DNA of 64,000 bases from Ceratotherium simum simum (lineage: Eukaryota > Chordata > Mammalia > Perissodactyla > Rhinocerotidae), in the NCBI RefSeq assembly GCF_000283155.1, contig NW_004454261.1:4460179-4524178 (forward strand), read 5' to 3'. Of this stretch, positions 22,001 through 29,893 are shown in pieces; position 1 is the first letter of the stretch, and each line of letters begins with the position of its first letter. The position numbers and the translations under genes are program-made. Below the pieces are notes generated by a model. It did not search any database and had not been told where the DNA came from. It saw only the letters and a list, made by a program, of their open reading frames with translations.

Positions 22001-25000
22001 GAACCCGGGCCACCAGCAGCGGAGCGCACGCACTTAACCGCTAAGCCACGGGGCCGGCCCAATCCATTAACTTTTCAATCATCTGCAAAAACTAGGAATC
22101 TGAAAGTTTGCACCCCAGTTTCGCGGTTACCCACAATCTATCCATGCACCCAGCGACGGTCACCCATGGCTATCCCTTTGCCCATCTGTCAGGACAAGGT
22201 GGCACAGAGAAGGTGCACAGCAAAGGCCGGTGGCCGCCGTTACTGCTGACGATGTCACCCGGGAAGCCCAGGCCACGCGCCCATTGCGCGGAGGTGGCCG
22301 GCGAGGCCGCGCACTCACTGCCGCCGGCGCCGCCGCCCTCGCTCCCGCCATCCCGGGCCTGCAGCCAGTCCCAGCAGGTCTCGCAGTAGGCGCGGATCTG
22401 CTCCAGGACGTGCAGGACGCGCATCTCCTTGCGCGCCAGGCCCTGGTCGGGCTGCGAGAAGACGATGTTGTGTAGTGCCGCGTTGGCGCGCATGCGCGCG
22501 TCCTTGGCTCCCGGCGCCCCGGGGTTCCCGCTGCGACCCCCAGCGCCGGCCTCAGTGCCGTGCAGGATCTGTAGCAGCAGCGGCAGGCAGCCCGAGCGGC
22601 GCATGGCCACGCAGCTCTCCGGAGAGCTGGACATGGCGAGCAGCGTGCGCGCCGTGTCCTCCTGGTCGCGCGTCGCCAGCATGGACAGCAGCCAGAAGAC
22701 CACCTCCACCTGCAAGGGGCAGGGCATGGAGTCAGGGTGCGGAACCCCACCCGGCTCACCGGGCCCCAGCCAGCCCGCCGACCCTCCCCAGCCAGGGACG
22801 GCCCCCACAGCCCTGGTGATCCCCCTAAACACGGTGGGAGTACTGCGACCCCAGCCCAGGAGAATCGTCTTCTCACCCCCACTGCCCTCGCCATGCGTCC
22901 CCTCAGGGGCCACCACACACACACCTGGGGAGTGGGTGGGGGCGTCGGTCACTGCCGAGATGCCCCCAGCCCATCAGAGCCAAATGCCCGCCCCAATGGC
23001 CTCACCGAGCACTCCAAGGGGTGGCCCCTACATCTCAGTCTAGACTGCCTCCCAGACACACACAGGTATACCTGCCCACCTTGACAGGCCCCACCAGGCT
23101 CATCAGAAGCCTGGACCCCTCATCCCCACCAGGCTCATCAGAAGCACCCCCCCCAGGTGCCCTCCCATACCTGGGGACGCTGGATGGAGGCCTGGGGAGG
23201 GAGGGGGCGCCACATCCCGCAGGGATCCCAACCCAGCGGGCCGCCCCCACCCCCGCCACTCAGCGACCCCACCTGGACTCCCTCTCACCTTGCTGTTGCC
23301 CGGCTGAGGGGCACCGTCCTCGGGGTGCGTGGGAACTTCAGTCTCGTGGTCCTCGTCCACTGGCATCGACTTCACTGCAAGCAGGGCCTGTGGGGAGAAT
23401 GCCAGACCTAGGGGTTCGGTCCGAGAGTACCCCACAACGTGCCCAGGCTGCTGATGGCGGCCGCTCTCCCATGCCCATGTGGTGGCGACTGCAGGCAGAT
23501 CCCTGAACCCTGGGCAGGGCCCTGGGGCTCCCTGCTGCTTGGGGCTGTCACACTCTCTAGGGCCATGGCTCCGCCCCTCCCGGTACCTGGGGCTCCGTCT
23601 GCTGCACCCGATCCTGCGCGGACAGCAGCTCCTTGTCGATCTGCTCCAGGCGCGAAGCCCGGATCTGCCAGGGAACATCACGCATGCAGGGGCTGACCCC
23701 GCCCCTCCCGCTCTGACCCCGCCCACTCCTTGATATGGCCCCACCCACTAAGACCTCGCCCTGATTCTCTGACCCCGCCCACTTCCCAGTATGACCACAC
23801 CCACTGTCCAAACCCCACCCCTGACTCTGATTCCACGCATCCTCTAATGGTCCCACCCACTGTGGAGGCCCTGCCCTATCCTTCTAGATTCACCTACTCC
23901 CTGACCTTGTAGGGAGGTCCTACAAGGTCCTCCTTGTAGGTCCTTGCTGCTCCCCATTGAGCCCCACACTAGACCTGCCCACGCCTTTACTTGGCCCTGC
24001 CCCACCCTTCTAGGCCCGTCCACTCCTTGACTTGGCCCCACCCCATCTTTCTAGACCCACCCACTCCCTGGCTTTGCCCCGCCCACTGAGTCAATACCTA
24101 GGGCTTGTTCAAACTCGGTTCCGCCCACTGTCCCCCCTGGCTCTCCGCCCTTAGCCTCCTCTGGCTCCACCCCCAAACAGCTCTAGCTTCTGGCTCCGCC
24201 TTCTGAGCCAGACCCCGCCCACAGCAGTCTCCACCCTCTGATTCGCCTGCAGGCATATAACTCCGCCCATTAATCCAGACCCCGCCCACAGCAGTCCGCC
24301 TTCTGATTCCCTCACAGGTGTATAACTGTTTATTAATCCAAACTCCGCCCACAGCAGTCTCTGCTTTCTGATTCACCCACAGACATATCTCTGCTTATTA
24401 ATCCAGACCCCACCCACAGCACTGTCCTCTGATTCGCCCACAGGCATATAACTCCGCCCATTAATCCAGACCCCACCCACATCAGTCTCTGCCCTGTGAT
24501 TCCCCCACAGGCGTATAACTGTTTATTAATCTAAACTCCGCCCACAGCAGTCTCTGCCCTCTGATTGGCCCACAGGAATATAACTCTGGTTATTAATCCA
24601 GACCCAGCCCACAGCAGTCTCTGTGCTCTGATTCGCCAACAGGCATATAACTCCGCCCATTAATCCAGACCCCGCCCACAGCAGTCTCTGCCCCCTGATT
24701 CGCCCACTGGCACATGGCCCCGCCCCCACAGGCCCCGCCCACAGCAGTCCCTGCACTCTGATTCGCCCACCGGCATGTGGCCCCGCCCCCGCCGGCCCCG
24801 CCCCCGCCGCACCTGCGCCCGCTGCACCATCTCGTCCGAGGTGCCGAAGCGCTCCTCCATCAGCGAGCGGATGTGCTGGGCCTCGAACTCCAGCTGCTGC
24901 CGGATCAGGTCCATTTGCATCGAGAACTGCTGGGAGGGGCGCGCGGGCCGCGGTGAGGCGTGCCCGCCCGGGGCCTCCCCGCCGCTCCCCTCGCCCTGGG

Positions 25001-26816
25001 CGGGGCCGGGCACGGCCGACCCCCGGCACCCCCGCCCGCTCACCGTCTCCACGTGCGGCAGCTCGTCCAGGCGCTTGGACAGGCCCTGCAGCTGCGAGTA
25101 GTACCATAGCTTCTCCTTCTCCTCCTTCTCAATCTCATTCAACAGGAAGCACCTGGGGGGGTGGGGGCAGGTCGGTGGGGGCGGGCTCCCAGAGGGGAGC
25201 CGTCAATATGTGCTGTTTATTTTTATTTTGTAATCACTTGTTGGGCGCTTACGGTGTGCCGAGTTTAATAGGCAGTGTGGCAAAGTCTCACCCACGGCGC
25301 TCCCGGCACTGGGATGGCGTGGGGGTGGGGCTAGGGTAAATTGGGTGGGGTGCAGAAAATTCATTAAAAGGAGAGAAGGTAATTCCTTTGTAAATGCTGG
25401 TCCTCAGAGAAAGATTCTGGGGGGGGAAATGTTCTAACACCTCTCCGACACTTGCTAATCTCCCTCTAGCCTACACAAAGCAAGCTTCAGGCTCAGATTG
25501 CTCCAGGTGCAACAGAGTCTCCTTCTGGACATCTCTGTGGGGAGACACTGCCATTCTCATTTTACAGAGCAGAAGGTTGAGGCTGGGAGGGAGGGGTTAG
25601 GGGACTTGCTTGAGGTCACAAAGCAGAGCACGAACGTAACTCCAGGCCGCTCTGGAACTGCTCCATCTGATCCCACACAACCCAGCCGAGCTGAGCTGGG
25701 CGCCCGGACCCTGCCTCCCTCTCCTGGCCCGGGGCCCAGGTTTCTTGGGCCGCAGCTCTCTCTCCACAAAGGCTGCCTTGAGCCCCTCTGGCTCCAGGCC
25801 TGATCTGAGCCCTGGCACTGGACACACCCCTGTCCCCAGTGACGCCTGAGTGTCGGGGACCCCTGAGGACGTCTCCCAGGAGCCTTCCCCTCTGCTGGGA
25901 ATGCATCCTCCTCTTTGTCCTCCAAGTGAAGTCCTGGGCCAGGAAACGGGGCAGGGGCGGCTCACGAGGTGGGTGGGGCTGGCTCAGTGGGAGGAGCATA
26001 TGCCGGTGGGCCAATCAGAGGGCAGAGACTGCTGTGGGCGGAGTCTGGAGGAGCAGAGCTATGTGACAGCTGCCCGTGGGGTGGTCAAGTTCCCGCAGTC
26101 TCACCGTTCCCGGTCCAGTTCCTCCAACAGCCGGATGGTGGCCCGGCTCAGCTCCCCAAAGCTGTCCTTGGAGGGCCCGGAGCCATGTACTGGGCTTCCC
26201 TCAGGGGTCCGAGCAGCGGGCTCGGGGCCCAGGGCGGGGGGCTGGAACTTGAGGTTGTACAGGCTGGTGATGTCCATCTGCAGGGCTGGGTGGGCGCAGA
26301 GGGAGAGGGCGAGGTCAGCACCCCTCCCCGGCCCTCCTCCTCCCAGCTCCCTCGTGGGGGGACCGGGGGTTGCCCCAGTGTGCAGAGGGGGCCCCCAGGC
26401 CGGCACCTCACCTTTCAGCTGCTCCAACACCTCCGTCTGGCCCGAGGACACGAGCACTCGGGCCTCCTGCTCCAGCTTGCCCTGTAAGTGCTTCAGGACC
26501 TCCTGCGGGGAGGGCAGGAAAGAGAGCTGGTGGGCATCGGCCGCTGCCCTGGGCTGCCGGGGTCCACGCCGCCCACCGGATGCCCCAGGCCCCTGCCTGC
26601 CCATCTCTGGGTCTAGCGCCCCGGTGTTTGTCCCTGCGACCTCAGCCCGTTCCTCCGCCCAGCCCCCGCCCCCACCTTCATGCCGGACGTCTCCGTCTCC
26701 AGCTTGGACAGGTGGCTGGAGTTGTCCCGCAGCTCCTGCCTCAGGTGACTGTTCTCGGCCTTCAAGGCCTCCACCTGCCGCACCAGCTGCTCGTAGGGTG
26801 CCACGGAGCTCGTCAT
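10969..26816 (-). CDS. APC2: APC2, adenomatous polyposis coli-like Wnt/cytoskeletal regulator
   Basis: APC2 promotes beta-catenin destruction with axin and GSK3. It binds microtubules and actin and is expressed mainly in neurons. Fourteen coding exons are read in phase: 26676-26816, 26412-26502, 26105-26285, 25044-25152, 24813-24926, 23587-23664, 23289-23387, 22319-22709, 21467-21562, 19253-19392, 18739-18816, 18423-18539, 17501-17715 and 10969-16049. Several have the same lengths as their APC counterparts (109, 114, 99, 96, 140, 78, 117, 215 nt). The N-terminus (SSVAPYEQLVRQVEALKAEN) is a coiled coil. Armadillo repeats fill roughly residues 300-700. The last exon encodes 20-residue beta-catenin-binding repeats (for example DETPPCYSLSSSASSLSE), an axin-binding SAMP-type motif (CIGSAMPRRR) and a basic region. 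The product is about 2,300 residues, as in human. A 470-N gap breaks the last exon. Confidence 0.95.
11610..12079. other. Assembly gap (470 N) inside APC2
   Basis: All bases are N. The gap falls in the basic, low-complexity part of the last APC2 exon. The reading frames on its two sides are compatible only if the true missing length is one more than a multiple of three; 470 is not. The N count is therefore an estimate, not a measurement. Confidence 0.97.
16779..17025 (-). mobile_element. ERE SINE, minus orientation
   Basis: Reads as a reverse-complement ERE ending ACTGGGCCGGCCCC. The body has CTGGGCTAACATCTGTGCCC and the tRNA-like GGATCCGAACTGGCGAACCC. It is preceded by a (TG)n run and flanked by AATAATAC-type duplications. 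Confidence 0.9.
17068..17255 (-). mobile_element. ERE SINE, minus orientation, with 17-bp target duplication
   Basis: Reverse-complement ERE with GAGCTAACATCTGTGCCCAT and a CCAGCCCC end. The perfect 17-bp duplication beginning TACATATTTTTA flanks it at 17032-17048 and 17256-17272. Confidence 0.93.
17501..17715 (-). CDS. APC2: APC2 coding exon 13 (armadillo repeats)
   Basis: 215 nt, the same length as the matching APC exon. It encodes STLKSVLSALWNLSAHSTEN, AICQVEGALGFLVSTLTYK and ESGGGILRNVSSLIATREDY. It ends AG before donor GTCGGC. The upstream intron end carries a duplicated CTGAC plus pyrimidine tract. Confidence 0.95.
17872..18166 (+). mobile_element. ERE SINE, plus orientation, with 12-bp target duplication
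   Basis: Full-length ERE: head GGGGCCGCCCCGTGGCTTAG, B box GGGTTCGGATCC, body with TTAGCTCAGGGCTGATCTTC and an A-rich tail. AGTAAAAAGTGA is duplicated exactly at 17860-17871 and 18167-18178. It lies in the APC2 intron between exons 12 and 13. Confidence 0.95.
18423..18539 (-). CDS. APC2: APC2 coding exon 12 (armadillo repeats)
   Basis: 117 nt, phase 0 at both ends, acceptor CCCAG and donor GTGGGC. It encodes VVSSILRNLSWRADISSKK and EVGSMTALMRCVLRATK. Confidence 0.95.
18739..18816 (-). CDS. APC2: APC2 coding exon 11 (armadillo repeats)
   Basis: 78 nt, phase 0. Encodes ATLCARRGCMEAIVAQLASE and SEELHQ. Donor GTACCC. Confidence 0.95.
18904..19030 (+). repeat. MIR-like SINE fragment
   Basis: ACTGAGCACCTACTGTGTGC followed by GATGAGGAAACTGAGGCTCA, the usual order of a MIR core. 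Old and diverged, in the intron between APC2 exons 10 and 11. Confidence 0.65.
19253..19392 (-). CDS. APC2: APC2 coding exon 10 (armadillo repeats)
   Basis: 140 nt, acceptor CCCCACAG and donor GTGCCC. Encodes GLQAVAELLQVDYEMHKMT, ALRRYAGMTLTNLTFGDVAN and a final Lys. Confidence 0.95.
19655..20060 (+). mobile_element. L1 3'-end fragment
   Basis: Resembles the 3' end of old L1 elements: GGAATATGACACAGCCATGA, TGTGATTCCACTGATGTGAA, GGTTGCACAACAACGTGAAT and TTTTACCACGATTAAAAAAT. Non-coding. Shares its order of blocks with the copies near 4118 and 40245. Confidence 0.8.
20235..20592. mobile_element. hAT-type DNA transposon remnant
   Basis: Contains GGACCCCAAAGAGTTTTCGT, in the style of hAT-Charlie non-autonomous elements, and ends in a TIR-like CACTTTGAGAACCAC. 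No coding capacity. Subfamily not assigned. Confidence 0.55.
20600..21225 (+). mobile_element. Old L1 fragment
   Basis: The order of blocks (CCAATTCCCTCCTGTTGGAC, GGTTGCTTCTGGAATTTGCG, ...GTACCATCTCATTTTGTAAT, ...TCGAGTAAGATTGGGCACAT) follows that of ancient mammalian L1 sequence. Strongly diverged. Between APC2 exons 9 and 10. Confidence 0.55.
21467..21562 (-). CDS. APC2: APC2 coding exon 9
   Basis: 96 nt. Encodes PVPIEPQICQATCAVMKLSF and DEEYRRAMNELG. Donor GTGAGT, acceptor CCCACAG. Confidence 0.95.
21847..22061 (-). mobile_element. ERE SINE, minus orientation, with 15-bp target duplication
   Basis: Reverse-complement ERE ending CCACGGGGCCGGCCC, with GGGATCCGAACCCGGGCCAC and a T-rich start. 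ATCCATTAACTTTTC is duplicated exactly at 21832-21846 and 22062-22076. Confidence 0.95.
22319..22709 (-). CDS. APC2: APC2 coding exon 8 (start of armadillo region)
   Basis: 391 nt, the counterpart of the large 379-nt APC exon. Encodes VEVVFWLLSMLATRDQEDTA, SGCLPLLLQILHGTEAGAGG, MRANAALHNIVFSQPDQGLA and RVLHVLEQIRAYCETCWDWL, then a Gly-rich stretch before donor GTGAGT. Confidence 0.95.
23080..23150. repeat. Short direct duplication in an APC2 intron
   Basis: CCCCACCAGGCTCATCAGAA occurs twice, about 37 bases apart. Confidence 0.8.
23289..23387 (-). CDS. APC2: APC2 coding exon 7
   Basis: 99 nt, phase 0. Encodes ALLAVKSMPVDEDHETEVPT and HPEDGAPQPGNSK. Donor GTGAGA. Confidence 0.95.
23587..23664 (-). 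CDS. APC2: APC2 coding exon 6 (coiled coil)
   Basis: 78 nt, phase 0. Encodes IRASRLEQIDKELLSAQDRV and QQTEPQ. Donor GTACCG, acceptor CTGGCAG. Confidence 0.94.
24155..24810. repeat. 63-67 bp minisatellite with 195-bp higher-order period
   Basis: Units beginning CAGCAGTCTCTG start at 24222, 24289, 24352, 24417, 24480, 24545, 24612, 24679 and 24742. Types alternate: one carries CAGGCATATAACTCCGCCCA, another GTGTATAACTGTTTATTAAT. The A type recurs every third unit, giving steps of exactly 195 (24222, 24417, 24612). Most units hold CTGATT(C/G)GCCCAC, an ATATAAC block and CCGCCCA. The array ends at the donor of APC2 exon 5. A looser pyrimidine-rich CCGCCCACT repeat continues to the left (about 23690-24100). 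Confidence 0.9.
24781..24812 (-). other. G4-prone tandem repeat at the APC2 exon 5 splice donor
   Basis: On the minus strand the donor GTGCGGC is followed at once by two copies of GGCGGGGGCGGGGCC, which has four or more G-runs. An RNA G-quadruplex could form next to the 5' splice site. Confidence 0.6.
24813..24926 (-). CDS. APC2: APC2 coding exon 5
   Basis: 114 nt if the acceptor AG at 24927-24928 is used, giving VET|FSMQMDLIRQQLEFEAQH and EERFGTSDEMVQRAQ. A competing AG three bases upstream (CAGCAG) would add one Gln. Confidence 0.94.
25044..25152 (-). CDS. APC2: APC2 coding exon 4
   Basis: 109 nt. Encodes CFLLNEIEKEEKEKLWYYSQ and LQGLSKRLDELPHVET. Donor GTGAGC, acceptor CCCCCCAG. Confidence 0.95.
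25540..25640 (+). repeat. MIR-like SINE fragment
   Basis: CATTCTCATTTTACAGAGCA ... GGTTGAGGCTGGGAGGGAGG ... CTTGCTTGAGGTCACAAAGC, the typical MIR order of blocks. Diverged. Confidence 0.7.
25985..26056 (-). repeat. Solitary inverted copy of the APC2 minisatellite unit
   Basis: The reverse complement of 26006-26044 matches 24535-24573 of the array exactly over 39 nt, including CTGATTGGCCCAC and GCAGTCTCTGCC. It is the only copy seen outside the array and is inverted. It lies between APC2 exons 3 and 4. Confidence 0.9.
26105..26285 (-). CDS. APC2: APC2 coding exon 3
   Basis: 181 nt, acceptor CGCCCACCCAG at 26287-26286, giving the A-L-Q-MDITSLYNLKFQPPAL junction in phase. Continues GSGPSKDSFGELSRATIRLL and EELDRER. 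An AG six bases into the exon is ignored because it breaks the phase. Confidence 0.93.
26412..26502 (-). CDS. APC2: APC2 coding exon 2 (coiled coil)
   Basis: 91 nt. Encodes EVLKHLQGKLEQEARVLVSS and GQTEVLEQLK. Donor GTGAGG, acceptor CCCCGCAG. Confidence 0.95.
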
Positions 26817-26834
26817 CTTCAGCTCCTGCAGCGT
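26676..26834 (-). CDS. APC2: APC2 exon with the canonical start codon
   Basis: The ATG at 26816-26814 opens MTSSVAPYEQLVRQVEALKA, an N-terminal coiled-coil segment, to LETETSGMK and donor GTGGGG. It matches the known APC2 N-terminus, MxSSVAPYEQ. Six codons (TLQELK) lie between the probable acceptor (CCCCAG at 26836-26835) and this ATG. They are open, so an upstream coding exon could be joined in frame. Confidence 0.9.
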
Positions 26835-28934
26835 CTGGGGCCACAGGGTCAGAGCGTTCACCCCAGGGTGTCGGGGGGCGACAGCCCTTGACCTAAGCCC
26901 CAGCCCTCCCTCCCAACCCTGCGGGGATTTCAGGGGAGGGGCTGGCATGGACCTCGGTGCCAGGCCAGGGAATCCGGCAGACAGACGGTGCAGCAGATGG
27001 AGTGACAGACATAGGCAGGGACAACGAGAGACAAAGGGGCAGAGCCGTCCAATGGGTGTTCAAACGCCCAACTGACCGACAGACAGACGTCTGCCCTCAC
27101 TGCCGGGCTCCCAGAAACACGTGCGGACTGCCGGCCAGACAATCAGACAGATAAACAGCCAAGACCCTGACAGTCTAAACCAGCACACGGATTGGCCAGC
27201 CCAGTGCCACCAGGCTCACAGACACACTCACAGCCAGAGACAGACAGACAGACAGACAGATGGACAGCCAAGACCCTCCCCTGCAGAAGCGCAGCTGCCC
27301 AGAGGCAAAGTGGACAGACCGCCAGCTGGCCCAGCTGATGGACAATGAGAATGCCGTGAAGATTCTAAGAAAGCGATGGTCGGGATGATGGTGGCGCCCC
27401 TGCTGCTGGACAGATGGACCCAAGCTCACCACGGTCACCCTGGGGGTCGGGAGGCTGGATGCCCTGCAGCCCCACACCCTCTCCATCAGCGGCTGGATCC
27501 AGGGTAGCTACCTGCGTGGCCCGGCACCCCTGCCGTCAGCCCTCTGCTGGCCCCCGGCGCCCCATGTCCCTCCCCTGGGCTCTGCCACTGCCGCCTGTTC
27601 CTTTGTGTGTCTGGCTGTCCTTTCTCGATCGGGCCAGCCTCCTCCCTCTGTCCAGCTGGCCGGCGCCTCCTCCCTCAGCTTGGCCCTCCAGCCAGAGCCG
27701 TCCAGCCCCACAGCCCCCCTTCCCTCTTTGTTCCCTTCCCATCAGCACTCGCCCCCTCCCTCCGCCTTTGTCTGAGGCGCACCAATAGCAGCCCGTCCCC
27801 TCCGCTACCTCCTCCCTGGGAGCCACCTCCCCCTGCCAGCCTGAGCCCCCTCCCCAAATCAGCCAGCCCTCCCCTGCCCACGGGGTGTGGGGGGCACCTG
27901 CTCCTCTCCCCTTCCTCCCCTACCTGGCCACACTCATTCATTCATTTGCTCATTCATTCTCCTCCTACCCACAGAAGCCCCCTGCCCACCCTGGGGTCCC
28001 CCAGGGCACAGTTGGGCCTGGAGTAGGGGTGGGGGGCTCAGCTCCAGGTGGAGAATGGGGTGAGGCTCAGAGGGGAGGACCCACTGCCAGCCTGGCCCTA
28101 TCATCTGACCTTCTTTTCACAGTCCTGAGTCGCAGGGACCACCACTGGGCTGTTCCCAGAGAGACAAACTGAGTCCCAGGGGACAGACAAGGCATAAATG
28201 GAACCCAAAAACTGCCCCAGAAGTGCTCAGAAGTCCAGTGTCTGGGGAGGGGGCTCAGGCTGGCAGGGGTCCCCCACTCATTCCTCGCATCAGCCCACGA
28301 AACAGGCCTGGCAGACAGACTTCTCCCCATGCCTCAGATGTGCAAGCTGAGGCCTGCAGAGGGGGTGGGCCCGTGTCTCGGAGCAATCTGCAAGTCACAG
28401 GGCAGACGGGATGGTCAGAATGGGAGACAGCGTGTCAGGCGGGGGAGGCTGGCCACCTGGGGACCACAGCCTTCACCTCCTGCCCCATACTGATCCCGCC
28501 CGAGGCTCAGTTGGGGGTGCTTGCTGGGGATCAGGCCCGGGATTGCAGCAAGATCCCTGGGGTCCGGCTGGAGCCCTGAGTCCTGGCTAAGGCCACCATG
28601 CCGTGCCCAGCCAGGGGCGAGCTCGAGGTGGAGGAAAATCCCCAGCATATCCCTCCCACTGCCCAAACCCAGACCCCCCGAGCCCTTCCCGGGGCTGCCC
28701 TCATGGGGCTCTTCTGGAATGGCCCAGGCCGAGCCGCGGACACCTTCACTCCCCCCACATCCAGCGGTCACTCCTGCGCCCCCATCAGACTGAGCTTGGC
28801 AGGAGGGTCACCCACCAGGTGTCCCCTCATTCCAGCCTGGGTCCCAAACTGCACACACTCACCAGCCCCTCAAGCTCTGTCCAGCTACACCCTCCCTCCC
28901 CCAGCTCCCCACACCCCGCCCACTTTGAAAGTCA

Positions 28935-29140
28935 CTGGCCGGAATCCATCTCTCTGCTGCTCCAATACCGCCTGTGGCTCCCCAGTGCCCTCAGCATAAG
29001 ATGCGGCTCCTCCACATACGCCCCGCATCACCGCCACTGGCAACTCTTCCTCCCGCCCTTTGACATGCAGTTCTCCTGCCTTTCCTGACTCCTGCCATCC
29101 CTCACAGCGCAGCTTCCTCCAGGAAGCCCTCCTGCCTGCC
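28935..29140 (+). mobile_element. L2 LINE fragment
   Basis: CTGTGGCTCCCCAGTGCCCT ... TTGACATGCAGTTCTCCTGC ... TTCCTCCAGGAAGCCCTCC, characteristic of the L2 3' region. Non-coding. Confidence 0.65.
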
Positions 29141-29840
29141 CCTCACCCCAGGCTGCATCAGGGGCCTCCCTGAGAGCTCTCCATCACCGACAGGAAAGCG
29201 CCAATAGCTGGGGTTCGTCTGATGGAGCAGTGAGCGGATGTATTTCAGGGGAGGGAGGCACATTCGTGGCCCAAGGGGGCCTTTCCCTGTCTTCTAATCC
29301 AACTGACACCCAGAGAGGTGCAGCGCCATTCCCCAAGGCACACAGCAGGCCTGCCCGCAGACCCTGGGAGACCCGGGTGATGAAGCCTGTAAGTGGGTGT
29401 GTGCGTGGGACAGCTGCAGCGCCGCAGACGCCCACCTCCTTGGGACTCAGTTTCCCCGGGGGCTCCACCCAGGAAAAACGGAGGCTACAGAGCGTGTTGG
29501 GATGGAGACCCCCGGTACAGGCGGCGGCCGCGCCCCCTGCCCTCCACCCAGGGGAGCGCGCTTACTTTATCTCACTCGGGCTGGGCTGGCGGCGGCGCCA
29601 CGGGCCTAGGTCCCCCTCCCTCGGCGCAGCTCCGCGGGCCCCGCCCCAGATCCCGGCCCTCCTGGGCCGGGGCGGCCGCGGGGCACGGGCTCCTGGACTC
29701 CGGGGTCTCCGCGGCGCAGGCAGGAGGCTCCGGGGCGGACAAAGCCCGATCCAGGCCTGGCCAGACGGCGCCCCGGCTCCGGGAGCTGGGCGAGACCACC
29801 GCGAGCGGGGGAGGATGCGGGATGCAGGATGCAGGCGCGG

Positions 29841-29893
29841 CAGCCAATGGCGGCGCGGGAAGACGGGCTGGTGCCATGGCAACAGCCAATGGC
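29841..29893. promoter_or_regulatory. CCAAT / X-box / CCAAT cluster in a CpG-rich block
   Basis: Two identical GCCAATGGCGGC motifs (CCAAT at 29844-29848 and 29886-29890) flank GTGCCATGGCAAC (29871-29883). The latter is one base from the palindromic RFX X-box. The first fits NF-Y and resembles YY1. The surrounding 29.5-29.95 kb is CpG-dense. This could be an internal or alternative APC2 promoter or an enhancer; no exon is proven here. Confidence 0.55.

Noticed and set aside
24155..24810. Regularly spaced repeats suggesting a CRISPR array
   Set aside because: There are no unique spacers; the whole 63-67 bp unit is repeated, and the context is a mammalian intron.
26280..26285. The CTGCAG/ATGGAC acceptor as the start of APC2 exon 3
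   Set aside because: It breaks the reading phase from exon 2. The acceptor eight bases upstream restores the K-A-L-Q-M-D junction.
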